From Mytilus edulis (Eukaryota > Mollusca > Bivalvia > Mytilida > Mytilidae), in assembly GCF_963676685.1 (NCBI RefSeq), contig NC_092355.1, positions 59,493,613 to 59,557,612 of the forward strand: a DNA stretch of 64,000 bases. Reading direction: 5' to 3'. Made by a program: the position numbers and the translations under genes. Shown one piece after another: positions 45,101 through 53,625 of this stretch (position 1 is its first letter; each line of letters begins with the position of its first letter). The notes below the pieces were generated by a model. It had not been told where the DNA came from. It made no database searches and worked only from the letters and a program-made list of their open reading frames with translations.

Positions 45101-48100
45101 GTCTCCTTTTTTATTTATTTTGGCCGTTGAACTGCTGGCAATAAGTATTCGTAAAAACAATCAGATATCTGGTATTAAAATTGGGGATACTGAAATAAAA
45201 ATTTCACAGTTGGCTGATGATACCACTTGTTTTTTGAAAGATGTATTTTCTGCGCAAATTTTATTAGATTCGTTTAATGATTTTGAGAAGTGTTCAGGGT
45301 TAAAAGTCAATTTTTCTAAAACCGAAGCAACATGGATTGGAAGAAATAAATTTAACAAAGAACGTTCCCTTCCTATTAAATGGACAGATGGTTTTTAAAC
45401 TTTAGGTTTAAAATTTAACGCTTTTGAAGAAATGGTTTGTTCTAATTTAGATACATGCATAGACAAAATGGAATTAATAATTAAAATGTGGAGGATCAGA
45501 AACCTTTCCTTGATCGGTAAAATAGTAATACTTAAATCACTTGCAATATCGAAGCTTATTTATGTCATTTCATCTACACATGTACCAAGAGCTTATATAA
45601 TTAAAATACAACGTGACATTAATAGTTTTTTATGGAATGGTGGTACTCCGAAAGTTAAATCGGAAGTCATTCAAAAGTCTCCTAGCGAGGGTGGACTAAA
45701 AGCCCCAAATTTTAAAGTACAACTGTTATCATTTCGTATTATGTGGGTAAAAAGATTTTTGTCAGAACATGACTCCAAATGGAAACATGTTTCCAAAGCA
45801 TTTTTCTCCCTTTTTGATTTAGAGGATTTATTTATGAGCAGATGTGAATTTGAGTTTTTAAATTTAAAAGCACCTCTTTTTTATATAGAAGTGTTATCTG
45901 CCTGGAAACGTTTCAAGGGTATATTCATCCCGTTAAATACATTTCATGTTAGAAAAGAATTTATTTGGTTCAATCCGTTTATCAAAGTTGACAGAACGAG
46001 TATTTTTTTACAGATCTTGGTACATGAAAGGCATACGGTTCATCAATGATATTGTAGATGATAAAGGCGAATTTTTGTCTCATGATGCTATTAATAAAAA
46101 ATATAACCTGAATGTTACTTTTGTAGACATTCTATCTATTAAACTTGCTATACCACATATATTACTATACCACTATATAGTACTATATTACATCAACTGT
46201 GCTAAGAACACACAATTAGACAGACTGTTAATATCTGTGCAAGCGTTTCTTAAAGTTTTGAAAAGAAGACTGGAGATATTAGAATATTTATATCTTTCTA
46301 AAGACAAATACGAGTCATTTGTCGACAGATGGGGAGGATTTATGGAAGTTATTTAATTAAATTTATTTTTGATATGATCATATATATATTTAATGTATTC
46401 CAAAGTATCCTTGAGAGGTATCATATACTGATTATTCACATCATTTACTTGTAATTTTTTTACTATGTCTTATTCGTAAAATATCAATAGTATAACAATG
46501 CCATAAAAATATCATGTTATTCACTTATGTATTGTAAAAATGTATGTATGCACTGTAGTTTGAACACCAAAAAGATCAATAAAAAATAAAAAAAAAGTTA
46601 TGAAAGGTTTTTTTCTACAATGACTAATACAATTTTTTAGTTGTTATGATAGCTCACCAAAAGTAGGACCAACTTTGTCAGTTTTGATAATCCTCTGATA
46701 CTGCACATTTAGAGTCAACTTTCCTATCTTTTTTTCTATCGCACCTTGAAAAATATTAGTAAAAAAATATACAAACGATAAATGAATAATAGAAATCAAA
46801 CGAATTAAAAAAAAATACTATCATTCCCAAATATTCGTTGATTCGTGTTAGAATCGGCCAATATTTGTGAATGACCACATCTAGATCTGTTTATTTTGTC
46901 TTTTGAATACCAATGTTTTGAACAGTTTACAACAAATGAGATAAAATGTCGTATTGTACCTTCTGAAACCATTATTAAATTGAATGTCACTACAAAATTA
47001 GTATTTTTTCTACTGATTTTTATGAAGATCTTTCAAACTTTATCATAAAAAAACTAACATGTGAAGCAGCACTACATTTATTTACAAACTCATTTGATTT
47101 GAATTATATCCTAGCTAGATGTATATAAAAATTCAAAAATTTTAATGACAAAAGTATAATTTGAGGTCCAATTAGCAAATCGAAAGATTTTGTATTACGA
47201 ACTATTCAAAAATAGCGTATCATAACCTTCAAATGATTTATTATTGCAATTCCTTCATTAAATGATTCTGTACAAAGTCTGTGGATTTTATAAAAATAAA
47301 ATATTGATATGTGTTTTTCACAATTTCACAAGACACGAATATGAAATCCCTTTTATAGGTACCAAATTCGAAAAAGCTTCCGCATTTTTATTTTTTTGGA
47401 AGTGAAGGTTATGATAATTCTTACATGGCTGAATGAGTATCTTGTCCATGTCAGCTACGTTTTCCGATGAAGACTTGTTGTTTCTTTCAGTTGGTACTAC
47501 AGACTTAAATAATTTGGTTAACATCTGCATGTTTTGTTCATCAGACTTGTTTTTCATGGAAGGACCTTCGTTGTCACTTATCCATTCCTCCTCGCTTATC
47601 GAACATTCCTTTGTTGGATTCAACGTTTTCTCTTTTTTGATCTACAAAAAAAAATGAATAAATAAATGTTTTATCGATACAGATATTAAGTTTAAATTAC
47701 ACAATTGTTAAGCTTAACTAAAATTTTGAGGATTTAAAATCAGTGTAAAAATTAAATTCGTGAACAAAATCAATTATGTTTTGTCAAAATTTAGACCTGT
47801 CAATAATAAATTTTAAAAACTGTTGACTATGAAGAGGTAAAAAATTCACCTATATTTTAAAACTTATATTTGAATACAACAACAGTTTAAAGCTGTAATA
47901 CATAAACATTTTTATGTATTATGTTGAGGACAAGTAGAGTCTATCATAATTAACCGGCAGTGGTGAAAAACAATTATGTTGGTTTGAATGAGAGAAAAGA
48001 TTACAAAAGGCGAATTACACAGGCTACTAACCAATCAAAATTTGGTGTTTTTATTTTAAGGGTGATTTAATAAAAAAAAATGCTGAATTGCAATGATATT

Positions 48101-48749
48101 CTCATAGAGGAAACTATTTTTAGCTTACGCCAGTTGCCTCAGGGTTTGATTGATCAAGTTTACAAATTTCATCAAACACTACTTTAACCAGTTGACGGTA
48201 ATAATGTGGATGTGTCAGTGAAATGACAGCTTTTTCTAAATCAGCCCATTTGACCTCCATGTTCTGCGGTTGCTCTTGCTTTGTGTCATCTAGTCTTTGT
48301 ATAGCAGATCGTATAATTTTTAAGGCTTCATTTTCATCTTGAGACAAATGTCCTCTATGCGATAAGAAAACCGATAAAGTTTCAGTATCAAGCTCATCGA
48401 ATGAAATGTTGCGTGCTTCATACGTATGCATACACTTCTGAACTATGTTTTCCTCTTCTTTAACTACATGCCCATCAAACGGATCGCCTTTATAATCGTA
48501 TGCTTGCAAGAAAACAGACTTTGGAAAATCGGTAGTCTTGGTATTTTCAGAATTTAATAACGTACATTCACAGCATCGTATGTTTTCTCCTTCATATTGG
48601 TGAAAAAAATAATGAAGGTTCTTAGTGAGAAAACTTCGAAAATCTTCTCCAGGATCAGACAATAGTTTTTTCTGACACAATGCACGGAGAACATTCGTTG
48701 ATGTGTCGACTGCTGATTTAATCAGTTGTTTAACTTTTTTGTTCTTCAT
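32677..48749 (-). CDS. HEPN-like / TRADD-N-like / trypsin-like peptidase protein (8 coding exons, 1,027 aa)
   Basis: Minus-strand exons 48749-48129, 47641-47425, 46744-46658, 40013-39714, 38782-38684, 37862-37779, 35524-34322 and 33149-32677 join into one 1,027-codon frame. Every join keeps frame, uses AG acceptors and GT donors, and the six introns after the first are all phase 1. Residues 1-207: helical domain with CCEC (59-62), like HEPN-like domains of bivalve immune proteins. Residues 309-408: TRADD-N-like alpha/beta domain (RGSVNILTTVEADVL). Residues about 770-1027: trypsin-like peptidase with TCAHVV (His791), SVDAAII (Asp846) and GDSG (Ser984). Residues 470-770 are unrecognised. No signal peptide or membrane segment, so an intracellular protease is inferred. 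Likely role: inflammation or death signalling or pathogen response; the target is unknown. Confidence 0.75.
34150..34270 (+). repeat. Diverged GAAGATGTGG-family fragment (intron 7)
   Basis: GTACGGTCTTCAACACGGAG and ACAGCAAGCTATAAAGG mark the same subfamily as 16385-16540. The remainder of intron 7 (33150-34321) shows no recognised repeat. Confidence 0.65.
34322..35524 (-). CDS. Exon 7: unrecognised region plus first half of the peptidase
   Basis: 1,203 bp, phase 1-1; acceptor TTTCAG|GACATTGG, donor CATT|GTAAGT. Residues 470-870. The first 300 residues, with a Cys cluster ICNCKDKC and a beta-rich SSDIVIVVEVYAVEDVF, match nothing I know. From about 765, GSSCRAGTGTLGGFVKF, LLTCAHVVL (His791) and SVDAAIIRMDP (Asp846) form the N-terminal barrel of a chymotrypsin-fold peptidase. 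This is the longest intact coding block in the window. Confidence 0.85.
35525..37320. other. Intron 6 of the peptidase gene, part without clear repeats
   Basis: Contains a minus-oriented fragment of the CTGTACCAAGTCAGG family at 35745-35850 (CTGACTTGGTACGGGC). A 103-codon + strand frame at 36532-36843 has no recognised motif, no splice context I can defend and an equally open opposite frame, so it is not called as a gene. Confidence 0.4.
37320..37500 (-). repeat. GAAGATGTGG mussel repeat, reverse diverged copy (intron 6)
   Basis: TTTCGGGGCCTTTTATAGCT, AAGGCCTAACGATGACCTAT and TCATTGACAATCATACCATA are the complements of family phrases. Confidence 0.75.
37565..37745 (+). repeat. CTGTACCAAGTCAGG mussel repeat, copy in intron 6
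   Basis: GTCTGTACCAAGTCAAGACT, GGCAGTTGTTCTCCATCG, TTTGAGCTTTTGATTTT and GGACTTCCCGTTTTGAATTT. Same layout as 49325-49470. Confidence 0.85.
37779..37862 (-). CDS. Exon 6: linker with cysteines
   Basis: 84 bp, phase 1-1; acceptor TTGTATTTAAG|GTG, donor TCAG|GTAATG. Encodes RVNYPGTFMCDGFIVDCIVD followed by a basic stretch RRLARKSS. Continues exon 5 in frame; function not recognised. Confidence 0.65.
38684..38782 (-). CDS. Exon 5: linker
   Basis: 99 bp, phase 1-1; acceptor CTTTTTTTAG|ATCC, donor GAAC|GTAAGT. Encodes DPTFTFEMSATSLEMPVDII and KATSGVFEFCANE. No domain recognised. Confidence 0.65.
38841..39521. mobile_element. CTGTAAACCAA-ended element with internal duplication (intron 4)
   Basis: The ends CTGTAAACCAATTTATTTTC and GCGAAAACAATTTGGTTTACAG are inverted. 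The interior has two direct units about 180 bp apart (GTGTTCGGTTAACCGGAAGT near 39076; GTGTTCGGTAAACAGGAAGT near 39243), then GGACGGACAGACGGACTGAC and a CCCCCC/T-run/GGGGGG foldback at 39440-39470. Minus-strand frames here are repeat noise. Confidence 0.75.
39714..40013 (-). CDS. Exon 4: TRADD-N-like domain
   Basis: 300 bp, phase 1-1; acceptor AATTATAG|AACTGAG, donor GAAG|GTAATC. Residues 309-408 run helix (GWKIEKIIKKLKSKMDEI), strand (LRIKNITRGSVNILTTVEAD), helix (SNRVFKSFLGKIVNAGG), strand (TINVRAEIVHEG). The K/R-GSV-I-T-V core followed by the SFLGKIV helix is the pattern of the TRADD N-terminal-like domains abundant in mollusc and lancelet death-signalling proteins. Assignment by pattern only. 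Confidence 0.65.
40076..40120 (-). repeat. Tail fragment of the GGTCACCTGGCC repeat family
   Basis: CTAGAGACTCTTAAGAGCCT and GTGTCAGTCACCTTGGT are the complement of the end of the 19541-20815 copy. Confidence 0.65.
40126..42024 (-). mobile_element. Decayed Penelope-like retroelement
   Basis: Minus-strand reading from about 41945 gives pieces of a reverse transcriptase in at least three frames with stops: HLSYLHNKYVVVPADKAS, LLYWIPKLHK, TFDSSTLYSSIPPSKLKEKL, QTIGIPMVTNCVPLLADK and FRYIDNVLSINNSKL. I recognise these blocks from the Penelope-like RT families common in bivalves. The catalytic RYIDD box reads RYIDN, so this copy is dead. Below 40850 follows a conserved 3' tail (GGAAAGCTGAAATCATCTC, GGTGATCTCAGGTGCTCCGG on the + strand) whose fragments recur across the window. 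No GIY-YIG domain was seen. Lies in intron 3 of the peptidase gene, same strand. Confidence 0.75.
41536..41607. repeat. Inverted duplication within the Penelope-like element (partner 41951-42024)
   Basis: ACAATAATTTTGAAGCCCGT...GAGCACTTGGAAG here reappears reverse-complemented at 41951-42024 (CTTCCAAGTGCTCC...GGGCTTCAAAGTTATTGTG). About 72 bp, highly similar. Confidence 0.85.
42100..42645 (-). repeat. GGTCACCTGGCC repeat family, reverse copy (intron 3)
   Basis: AAGGGCAATAACCCCTTAAG, TGACCATTTTGGTCATGTTG, TTTGCTGTACATTATTGCTG and the ending ACCTGACCTTAAAGGTCAGG correspond to the complement of 19541-20815, here as a single half unit with a GACGACGGACGACGACGAC block. Confidence 0.8.
42918..43260 (+). 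repeat. TCCGTT-rich degenerate repeat, block A (intron 3)
   Basis: Begins AGCCTCGGTCACACCTTAAC, then GGATAGCTCGAACGGATGCC, followed by roughly twenty irregular 10-13-bp units built on GTCCGTT (GACGTCCGTTCTTATCCG, GGTGTCCGTTTTG, ATCCGTTACTTGTCCG). The 126-codon frame here is a product of the repeat. Confidence 0.85.
43540..43735 (+). repeat. TCCGTT-rich degenerate repeat, block B (intron 3)
   Basis: Same vocabulary (CCGTTAGGTGTCCGTTTTAT, GTCCGGTACG, GCGTCCGTTTTATTCG) after about 280 bp of unrelated sequence. It ends ACGGACCCCCAACGGATTAC and gives rise to spurious 85-100-codon frames. Confidence 0.85.
43755..43935 (-). repeat. Retroelement 3' tail fragment
   Basis: CTTACCCTTCCGGAACACAT, GAGATCA, TTCTTGTTTTGTGTACTGTT are diverged complements of the tail at 40400-40520. 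Confidence 0.55.
44071..45398 (+). pseudogene. LINE ORF2 fragment, reverse transcriptase domain
   Basis: About 440 codons from the truncation point to a premature TAA. RT signature blocks lie in order: linker helix KYFLSLEKRNYKNKCI, KSPGTDGL, RRGILTLIPKKDK, SNWRPLSLLN, LLVDFEKAFDTLEW, ERGVRQGCPLSPFL and SQLADDTTCFL. The catalytic box reads LADD where many LINEs have YADD or FADD; a variant seen in some lineages rather than proof of inactivation. Confidence 0.85.
45402..46356 (+). pseudogene. LINE ORF2 fragment, thumb and C-terminal part
   Basis: Continues in the same frame after the stop (CIDKMELIIKMWRIRNLSLI, GKIVILKSLAISKLIYV, INSFLWNGG, SEGGLKAPNFK), then shifts frame near 46010 to SWYMKGIRFINDIVDDKGEF. 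These are the conserved post-RT blocks of LINE ORF2 (W..R.LSL.GK; FLW; GGL..P). Confidence 0.85.
46658..46744 (-). CDS. Exon 3: short beta-rich segment
   Basis: 87 bp, phase 1-1, acceptor TATTTTTCAAG|GT and strong donor TTTG|GTGAGC. Encodes CAIEKKIGKLTLNVQYQ and IIKTDKVGPTF. It probably begins the alpha/beta domain completed by exon 4. Below the size that shows as an open frame, but it is the only segment here that keeps frame between exons 2 and 4. Confidence 0.6.
46745..47424. other. Intron 2 of the peptidase gene
   Basis: No recognised repeat. The minus-strand frame at 46805-46990 starts near an AG but would create an immediate stop when joined to exon 2, so it is not coding. Confidence 0.5.
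47425..47641 (-). CDS. Exon 2: polar linker
   Basis: Residues 208-279 plus one base. Acceptor TTTTTTTTGTAG|ATCAAA, donor CCAT|GTAAGA (phase 1). Composition is acidic and Ser/Asn/Lys-rich (SISEEEWISDNEGPS), typical of a disordered linker with possible casein-kinase sites. Confidence 0.65.
48129..48749 (-). CDS. Exon 1: N-terminal HEPN-like domain
   Basis: Residues 1-207, donor GGC|GTAAGC (phase 0). Pattern: NLHYFFHQYEG...CCEC, then C...Y.ARNISFDELDTETLSVFL, LSQDENEALKIIRSAIQRL and WADLEKAVISL. Bivalve multigene proteins annotated with DZIP3/HEPN-type domains follow the same order with a C-terminal R-N...H motif; here that motif reads IIRSAIQRLDD, lacking Asn and His, so nuclease activity is unlikely if the homology is right. 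Upstream, ATTCTTTCAG-like acceptor sequence near 48785 (TGTCTTTCAG|ATATTCG) suggests a 5' UTR intron. Start chosen as the first long in-frame ATG; two tiny upstream ATG frames precede it. Confidence 0.7.
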
Positions 48750-49035
48750 TATTCATGTTATTCCATATTATAACGAATATCTGAAAGACAAAAATGGATA
48801 CTAATTACAAGCATACAATTTTATTTTCATGTAGACATCGGACAAAACATTATTGATCGCGTGATAATACTTAAGGTTTTTTAAATTATAAAGTCATTTA
48901 AATGATATGATACTAGCATTGAATTGCCTCATTGATTTTCTAAAAGTAGTTTGATGTGTATAGAAGAAGTCAATATGTTTAAAATTACCTCAGGTAAAGT
49001 AAAATGTCCGAAGGTATACAAGCGTTAACGAACAT
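48750..49035. other. Upstream of the peptidase gene start
   Basis: Probably 5' UTR and promoter or first-intron DNA. A TCTTTCAG acceptor-like site on the minus strand near 48785 suggests that the true first exon lies farther upstream. No TATA box is convincing. Confidence 0.35.
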
Positions 49036-49039
49036 CTAC

Positions 49040-49200
49040 TTTAAAAGAGGGACGAAAGATACCAAAGGGACAGTCAAACTCATAAATCTAAAACAAACTG
49101 ACAACGCCATGGCTAAAAATAAAAAAGACAAACAGAAAAACAATAGTACACACGACACAACATAGAAAACTAAAGAATAAACAACACGAACCCCATACTG
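49040..49200 (+). repeat. Retroelement 3' tail fragment
   Basis: GAGGGACGAAAGATACCAAA, CTGACAACGCCATGGCTAAA, CACGACACAACATAGAAAAC and AACAACACGAACCCC match 40300-40450. Confidence 0.8.
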
Positions 49201-49324
49201 ACATATTCAATAAAAATACATGCGTAAAGGTACACATTTGCAGGTAGTAGCCGAAGTTAATTATACTATTAGAAATTATTACGAAATTAAGTTTTCAACT
49301 CTATGAGACGGAGTTGACCGTAGA

Positions 49325-49470
49325 TAAAATGCCTGTACCAAGTCAGGAATATGACAGTTGTTGACAATTCGTTTGATATGTTTTGTCATTTGATTTTGCC
49401 ATTTGATTAGGGACTTTCCGTTTTGATTTTTCTCAGAGTTCAGTATTTTTGTGAGTTTACTTTGACTTTA
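49325..49470 (+). repeat. CTGTACCAAGTCAGG mussel repeat
   Basis: AAAATGCCTGTACCAAGTCA, ATATGACAGTTGTTGACAAT and GGGACTTTCCGTTTTGATTT. Confidence 0.85.
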
Positions 49471-49604
49471 ATTTCTAGATCTGTTTTGATCATATAACTC
49501 TATAATTGTCACGTTTCTTATAAAACTTTGCTTTTCAGTGGTATTGATGAATGAATATCAATATTAGCCTTCGACATTTGACCATAATACCATGTTCAAC
49601 CTAT

Positions 49605-49835
49605 TTCTTTATGAAATGACCTGTACCAAGTCAGGAATATGGTATTTGTTATCTTATAGTTCGTTTCCATGTACATGTATATTTCATTGACGTTTGTTTT
49701 TTGTTGCACTTCAGTGTTTATGTTCTTCCATTTTTTCCTCTTATAGTTGATGTGTTTTAGTTTGTTACCCGGATATGTGTTCTCTCATCGATTTTTGATT
49801 TTTGAACAGCGGTAAAATACTGTTGCCTTTATTTC
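49605..49835 (+). repeat. CTGTACCAAGTCAGG mussel repeat, long-tail subfamily
   Basis: ACCTGTACCAAGTCAGGAAT, TTGTTGCACTTCAGTGTTTA, CTCTCATCGATTTTTGATTT and the ending AATACTGTTGCCTTTA. Shares its 3' part with 56660-57015 and 59940-60318. Confidence 0.85.
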
Positions 49836-49998
49836 AAACGGATAAGGTTGATGACGTGTGTTATTATTTACACAAAATAGATATCCCAATGAGAGTTCAC
49901 TGAAAATAAGTACACCGGACCATCTACCAAAATTCTAATACAATAACGGAAAATGGGTAATATTTAGAAAAGGGAAAAACGAAACAACTTAATAAATT

Positions 49999-50332
49999 TA
50001 TAAAAAAAAAGAAGACGTGATCTGATTGCCAATGAGACAACTCTCCACAAGAGACCAAAATTACACCGAAATTAACAACTAACGATCACCGTACGGCCTT
50101 CAACAATGAGCAAAGACCATACCGGATAATCAGCTATAAAAGGCCCCGAAATGACAATGTATAACAATTCAAATGAGAAAACTAACGGCCTTATTTTTGT
50201 ACAAAAAATGAACGAAAAACAAATATGTAACACGTAAACAAATGACAACCACTGAATTACAGGATCCTGACTTGGGACAAGCTCATACATACATAATGTG
50301 GCGGGGTTAAACATGTTAGCGGGATTGTCTTG
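49999..50332 (+). repeat. GAAGATGTGG mussel repeat, long copy
   Basis: AAAAAGAAGACGTGATCTGA through CCTTCAACAATGAGCAAAGA to GTGGCGGGGTTAAACATGTT AGC. Same extent as 10427-10790. Confidence 0.9.
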
Positions 50333-51366
50333 CTCTTTGAGATATTAATACTGACTTTTAATTGTGACCTGAATATTAAAATATTGAAAAAATTACAGAT
50401 GTATATAAAGAACTATTATATAAACCAGGCTTTTAGATAGATTCGTGTTTTATTTTGTTTTCAAAAGACCCAACAGAGACGCTCGAACTTAAGAGTTAAA
50501 AAACTCAAATAAAGTATTTTTCAAATACAAATCATACAACCAAAATGCGTTTTGCTATTTCACTTGTTATTGTTGTCTCTCTGTATTCCTTTGACTTGTA
50601 AGGGATTTTTTTCAATAATCGGTATATGTTTGAAGATGAAATAATGTTGTTTACCAAATTTCCAATATAATGTGATAATTGATAACAATGAATGAATAAT
50701 TAGAAATATCATCATTTAACAGCAAGACAATATCATATTTTGTGTACCTATAAGTACTATAGTTTCCCTTAGACAAAAAATGATGATGGTAACAAAACAT
50801 ACACATGATCTTAATCCTGTAACATATTCACTGCCTATCGACACCCCTAGTCGGTGGTTATAGCTGCAATATTATAAAGTTTTTGACTATAATTTAGCAA
50901 AAAAGAGACAAAAGGTTTGAAATGAATAATTTCATATTTTTATGTCTTTATTAAAGTCTATCAGACAAATACAATTTTGTAAACTTAAGACTACTCAACA
51001 AAAACCAAACAAAAACATGATGTAATTTTCATTTGCCTATATATAAAGGGCAAAAAAATAAAAGACGCACAGCAATATGAAATTTATAATGTAAGATTAT
51101 TTCATTCATATTATTTTTCTTGATTATTTGAAACCAATACAAACAAAAACGTGTGTAAGATCAATAAGAATTTTTCATTAATATGAAGTAAATTGATAGC
51201 TTTGTTATATAATATTCAAACTAAGACCCTGACAGACCAGAAAGATCAATCGATACCATTTCAAATGATATTTTTGACTATTTTTTAAAAATTACACACA
51301 TGATTCGTAGTTTTTGTCGGGAAAATTATGTTACTAAGTTAATTGAAATCAAAATGACAATTCCAG
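50333..51366. other. Gene-free stretch
   Basis: AT-rich with no recognised repeat or gene. Confidence 0.3.
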
Positions 51367-51367
51367 A

Positions 51368-51950
51368 AAAGGAGTAGGCCCAGTAAAACCCCTTTTTGGC
51401 CCCAAAATATAGCATTTTTACAAAATTGTTAAAATGTAAACTTTTAGTTATTTATTGGGAGGTAAAATTCTTCTGCTACATAAATATGGCCTGTTTTTGA
51501 CAATACAATGCATATATCGGGTATAAGCATCATTTAGTCATGCTAAATTACTGAAATCTTCATAATTTTAGCATTTTAGTTAAATTTTAGACGGTTTCCG
51601 TCTTCATTGAAAATGGCCGCATTTGTGTTTATTCTTAATATTGAATTGTTAGTTGTATTTTATGATAATACATAATATATATAAAGGTTGAGGACGAACA
51701 CGGAGACGACCACTTTCGTTTTTGACAAAAAAACATCTGAAAAGTTACATTTTTTGGCATATTTGATAGATTTTTCATATTTAAGCTAGAATCGGAGCAT
51801 TTTTAATGAGTAAATCAGTTAACATCTTTCACATAAACTAATTGAATAAACTGAAATAGACACTCTAGTGTTTAAAATGTGTCTCAAATCTTTCGTCAGA
51901 TGAACCTAAAATTTTAGGCCAAAATCGGCCCTGACCGGACCTACTCCTTT
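51368..51950. mobile_element. 583-bp element with AAAGGAGTAGG ends
   Basis: AAAGGAGTAGG (51368-51378) and CCTACTCCTTT (51940-51950) are a perfect 11-bp inverted pair. Pairing continues weakly into TTTTTGGCCCC against GGCCAAAATCGGCC. Non-coding. A recurrent non-autonomous element type in bivalve DNA; superfamily not determined. Confidence 0.7.
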
Positions 51951-52997
51951 GTCAATAAAACATTCATTTTCTTCAAAACTAGAAATCTGGGTTCAGTTCT
52001 TATGAACATTGGCTTTTAATTGTTTAGAATTAAGCATTCCTGAATTCAAGAAGCACTTAGACGCACGAAATGATTAGAATATGATATTCATTTAAACGTT
52101 TGAAGACATTTTTATCTCATATTTATTATATAAAGTGCAGCAACTTTAATTCTTATGATTATCATTATCATGCCAAATTTCCAAATGTGCAAAGGAAGTT
52201 TTGCATGAATTGAATATGAAAGTGAAAGTACATTTCAGTCTTGACAAGTCGGCACTTGAAGTTAAATGGAAACCTTCCTGTGACGTCAATCAAACAATAT
52301 ATTTTTCGCAACTTACCATTTTAAACATTAATAACATTAGTATTTCATTTTCTGTCATTTTAACATTTCATTATGAAAAGACTTTTGCTAAATCAAATAG
52401 TTTCACGCTTCATTTGGTCTTAAAGTAAAATTCAATTTATGTAAGAATTTCACAATTTGAAATGTTACTAATAGTAGACTTAAATATGGTTCATATAAAT
52501 GGCCAGCACTTCATAAAAATATGAAGTAAGACTGGACATGTTTTGTTATAAAAATGAATAGTAAAACATAAAATTTACCCGTTTCTAAGTAATGTGAATG
52601 TCATTATACCCTCCGCCATTTTGTTATTGATCAATTTGGATTACAGGAAGTCGATCACTTTAAATGTACTTCGCGACCTTTTCAAATCATAAAATACCTC
52701 TCTTCACCATAGTCAGTTTGTACAGATACATTTGCTGAATTTACATTATACGAGCATTTTTAAAAACCATAGCAGTCTGAACTCTAATTGATTAATTGTA
52801 CTCAAAGAAACTCATACCGTGAATTGCCACCCCTGACTATTTGTTAAAAGTTATTTTCTTCGGAATTATTTTTACATGTTTTATGTGTTTTAAACGTTAG
52901 ATAAATTTAAATCATTAAATAAGGGATTTTTGTTGAATGTTCATTGCTAGTTGAACACAGAACATAATACCGACACTGAATTGAAACATACAAAACA

Positions 52998-53328
52998 ATG
53001 TCAGAGACGGACATTTGTACTGACACAAACACTGAAACTGATGGTGAATTGAATGGTCATGATTCAGCAGACAACAATATACAAACAACTGAGTTAGAAA
53101 CAGGAACAGTGGTTATTGAATGAAATTATGCTAACATGGTTAATGAGGAAGTATCAGATGATATCCGCTTTCTGGATGTGGTATTCCTGCTGTCAATACC
53201 AGCGAGGGTTTGTCTGAAATTTCAAATTATGACACTAAGCGTGCACGAAAGAGGGCTTTCTGGACAGCAGGTACAAGCTGCGGTCTTGACAAAAAACTTA
53301 AAAACTAGATTAACTGTTATCTCCAAAG
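52998..53328 (+). pseudogene. Possible broken or partial exon, unidentified
   Basis: ATG at 52998 opens an acidic 41-codon frame (MSETDICTDTNTETDGELNG) that stops at TGA. The same frame reopens to a strong donor AAAG|GTGAGT at 53328/53329. A neighbouring frame across 53177-53310 reads more like protein (GIPAVNTSEGLSEIS, TKRARKRAFWTAG). This mix suggests a decayed coding exon with one stop and one frameshift, or two overlapping chance frames. No family recognised and no partner exon found. Confidence 0.25.
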
Positions 53329-53509
53329 GTGAGTACGCTATCATTCCTAATTCAATTAAAAACAAAATGTTTTCAAAATGGTTGAAAATTAGGTATTTTA
53401 TGCAAAGTGTACATAATTATTGTTCTTTATTATTTGATAAATTTCAATTTTGAATGTATATTCTGCTTTATTTTTATTTTTAAATTTTATACAGGTTAAC
53501 ACCATTTTT

Positions 53510-53625
53510 AAGCAATATTTTGTACATGTTATAACTTGTATTTTTGCATTGTACAAATTATAACATATACAATATTTTTGTACATGTTATAACCTTACAA
53601 AGTTGCAACTTGTACACGACATATA
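53510..53625. repeat. GTACATGTTATAAC short repeats
   Basis: TTGTACATGTTATAACTTGT, TTGTACAAATTATAACATAT, TTGTACATGTTATAACCTTA and ACTTGTACACGAC lie within about 110 bp. They look like one end of an element with subterminal repeats, but no matching opposite cluster was found. Confidence 0.5.

Larger units (their letters stand above)
44071..46593 (+). mobile_element. 5'-truncated LINE with 12-bp target duplication (intron 3)
   Basis: AAAGTTATGAAA at 44059-44070 is repeated at 46594-46605, directly after a short A-rich tail (AATAAAAAATAAAAAAAA). ORF2 is open from the insertion boundary, with RT blocks KSPGTDGL, LIPKKDK, NWRPLSLLN, DFEKAFD, RQGCPLSP and LADD; the endonuclease half is missing. An in-frame TAA at 45396-45398 and a frameshift near the T run at 46003-46010 break the frame; the C-terminal part resumes after each. 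It is inserted antisense to the peptidase gene. The clade (L1/Tx1-like or related) is not resolved. Confidence 0.9.

Noticed and set aside
46805..46990. Minus-strand frame that could have been exon 3 of the peptidase gene
   Set aside because: Joining it to exon 2 at the nearest AG makes an immediate TAA; the 87-bp exon at 46658-46744 keeps frame on both sides.
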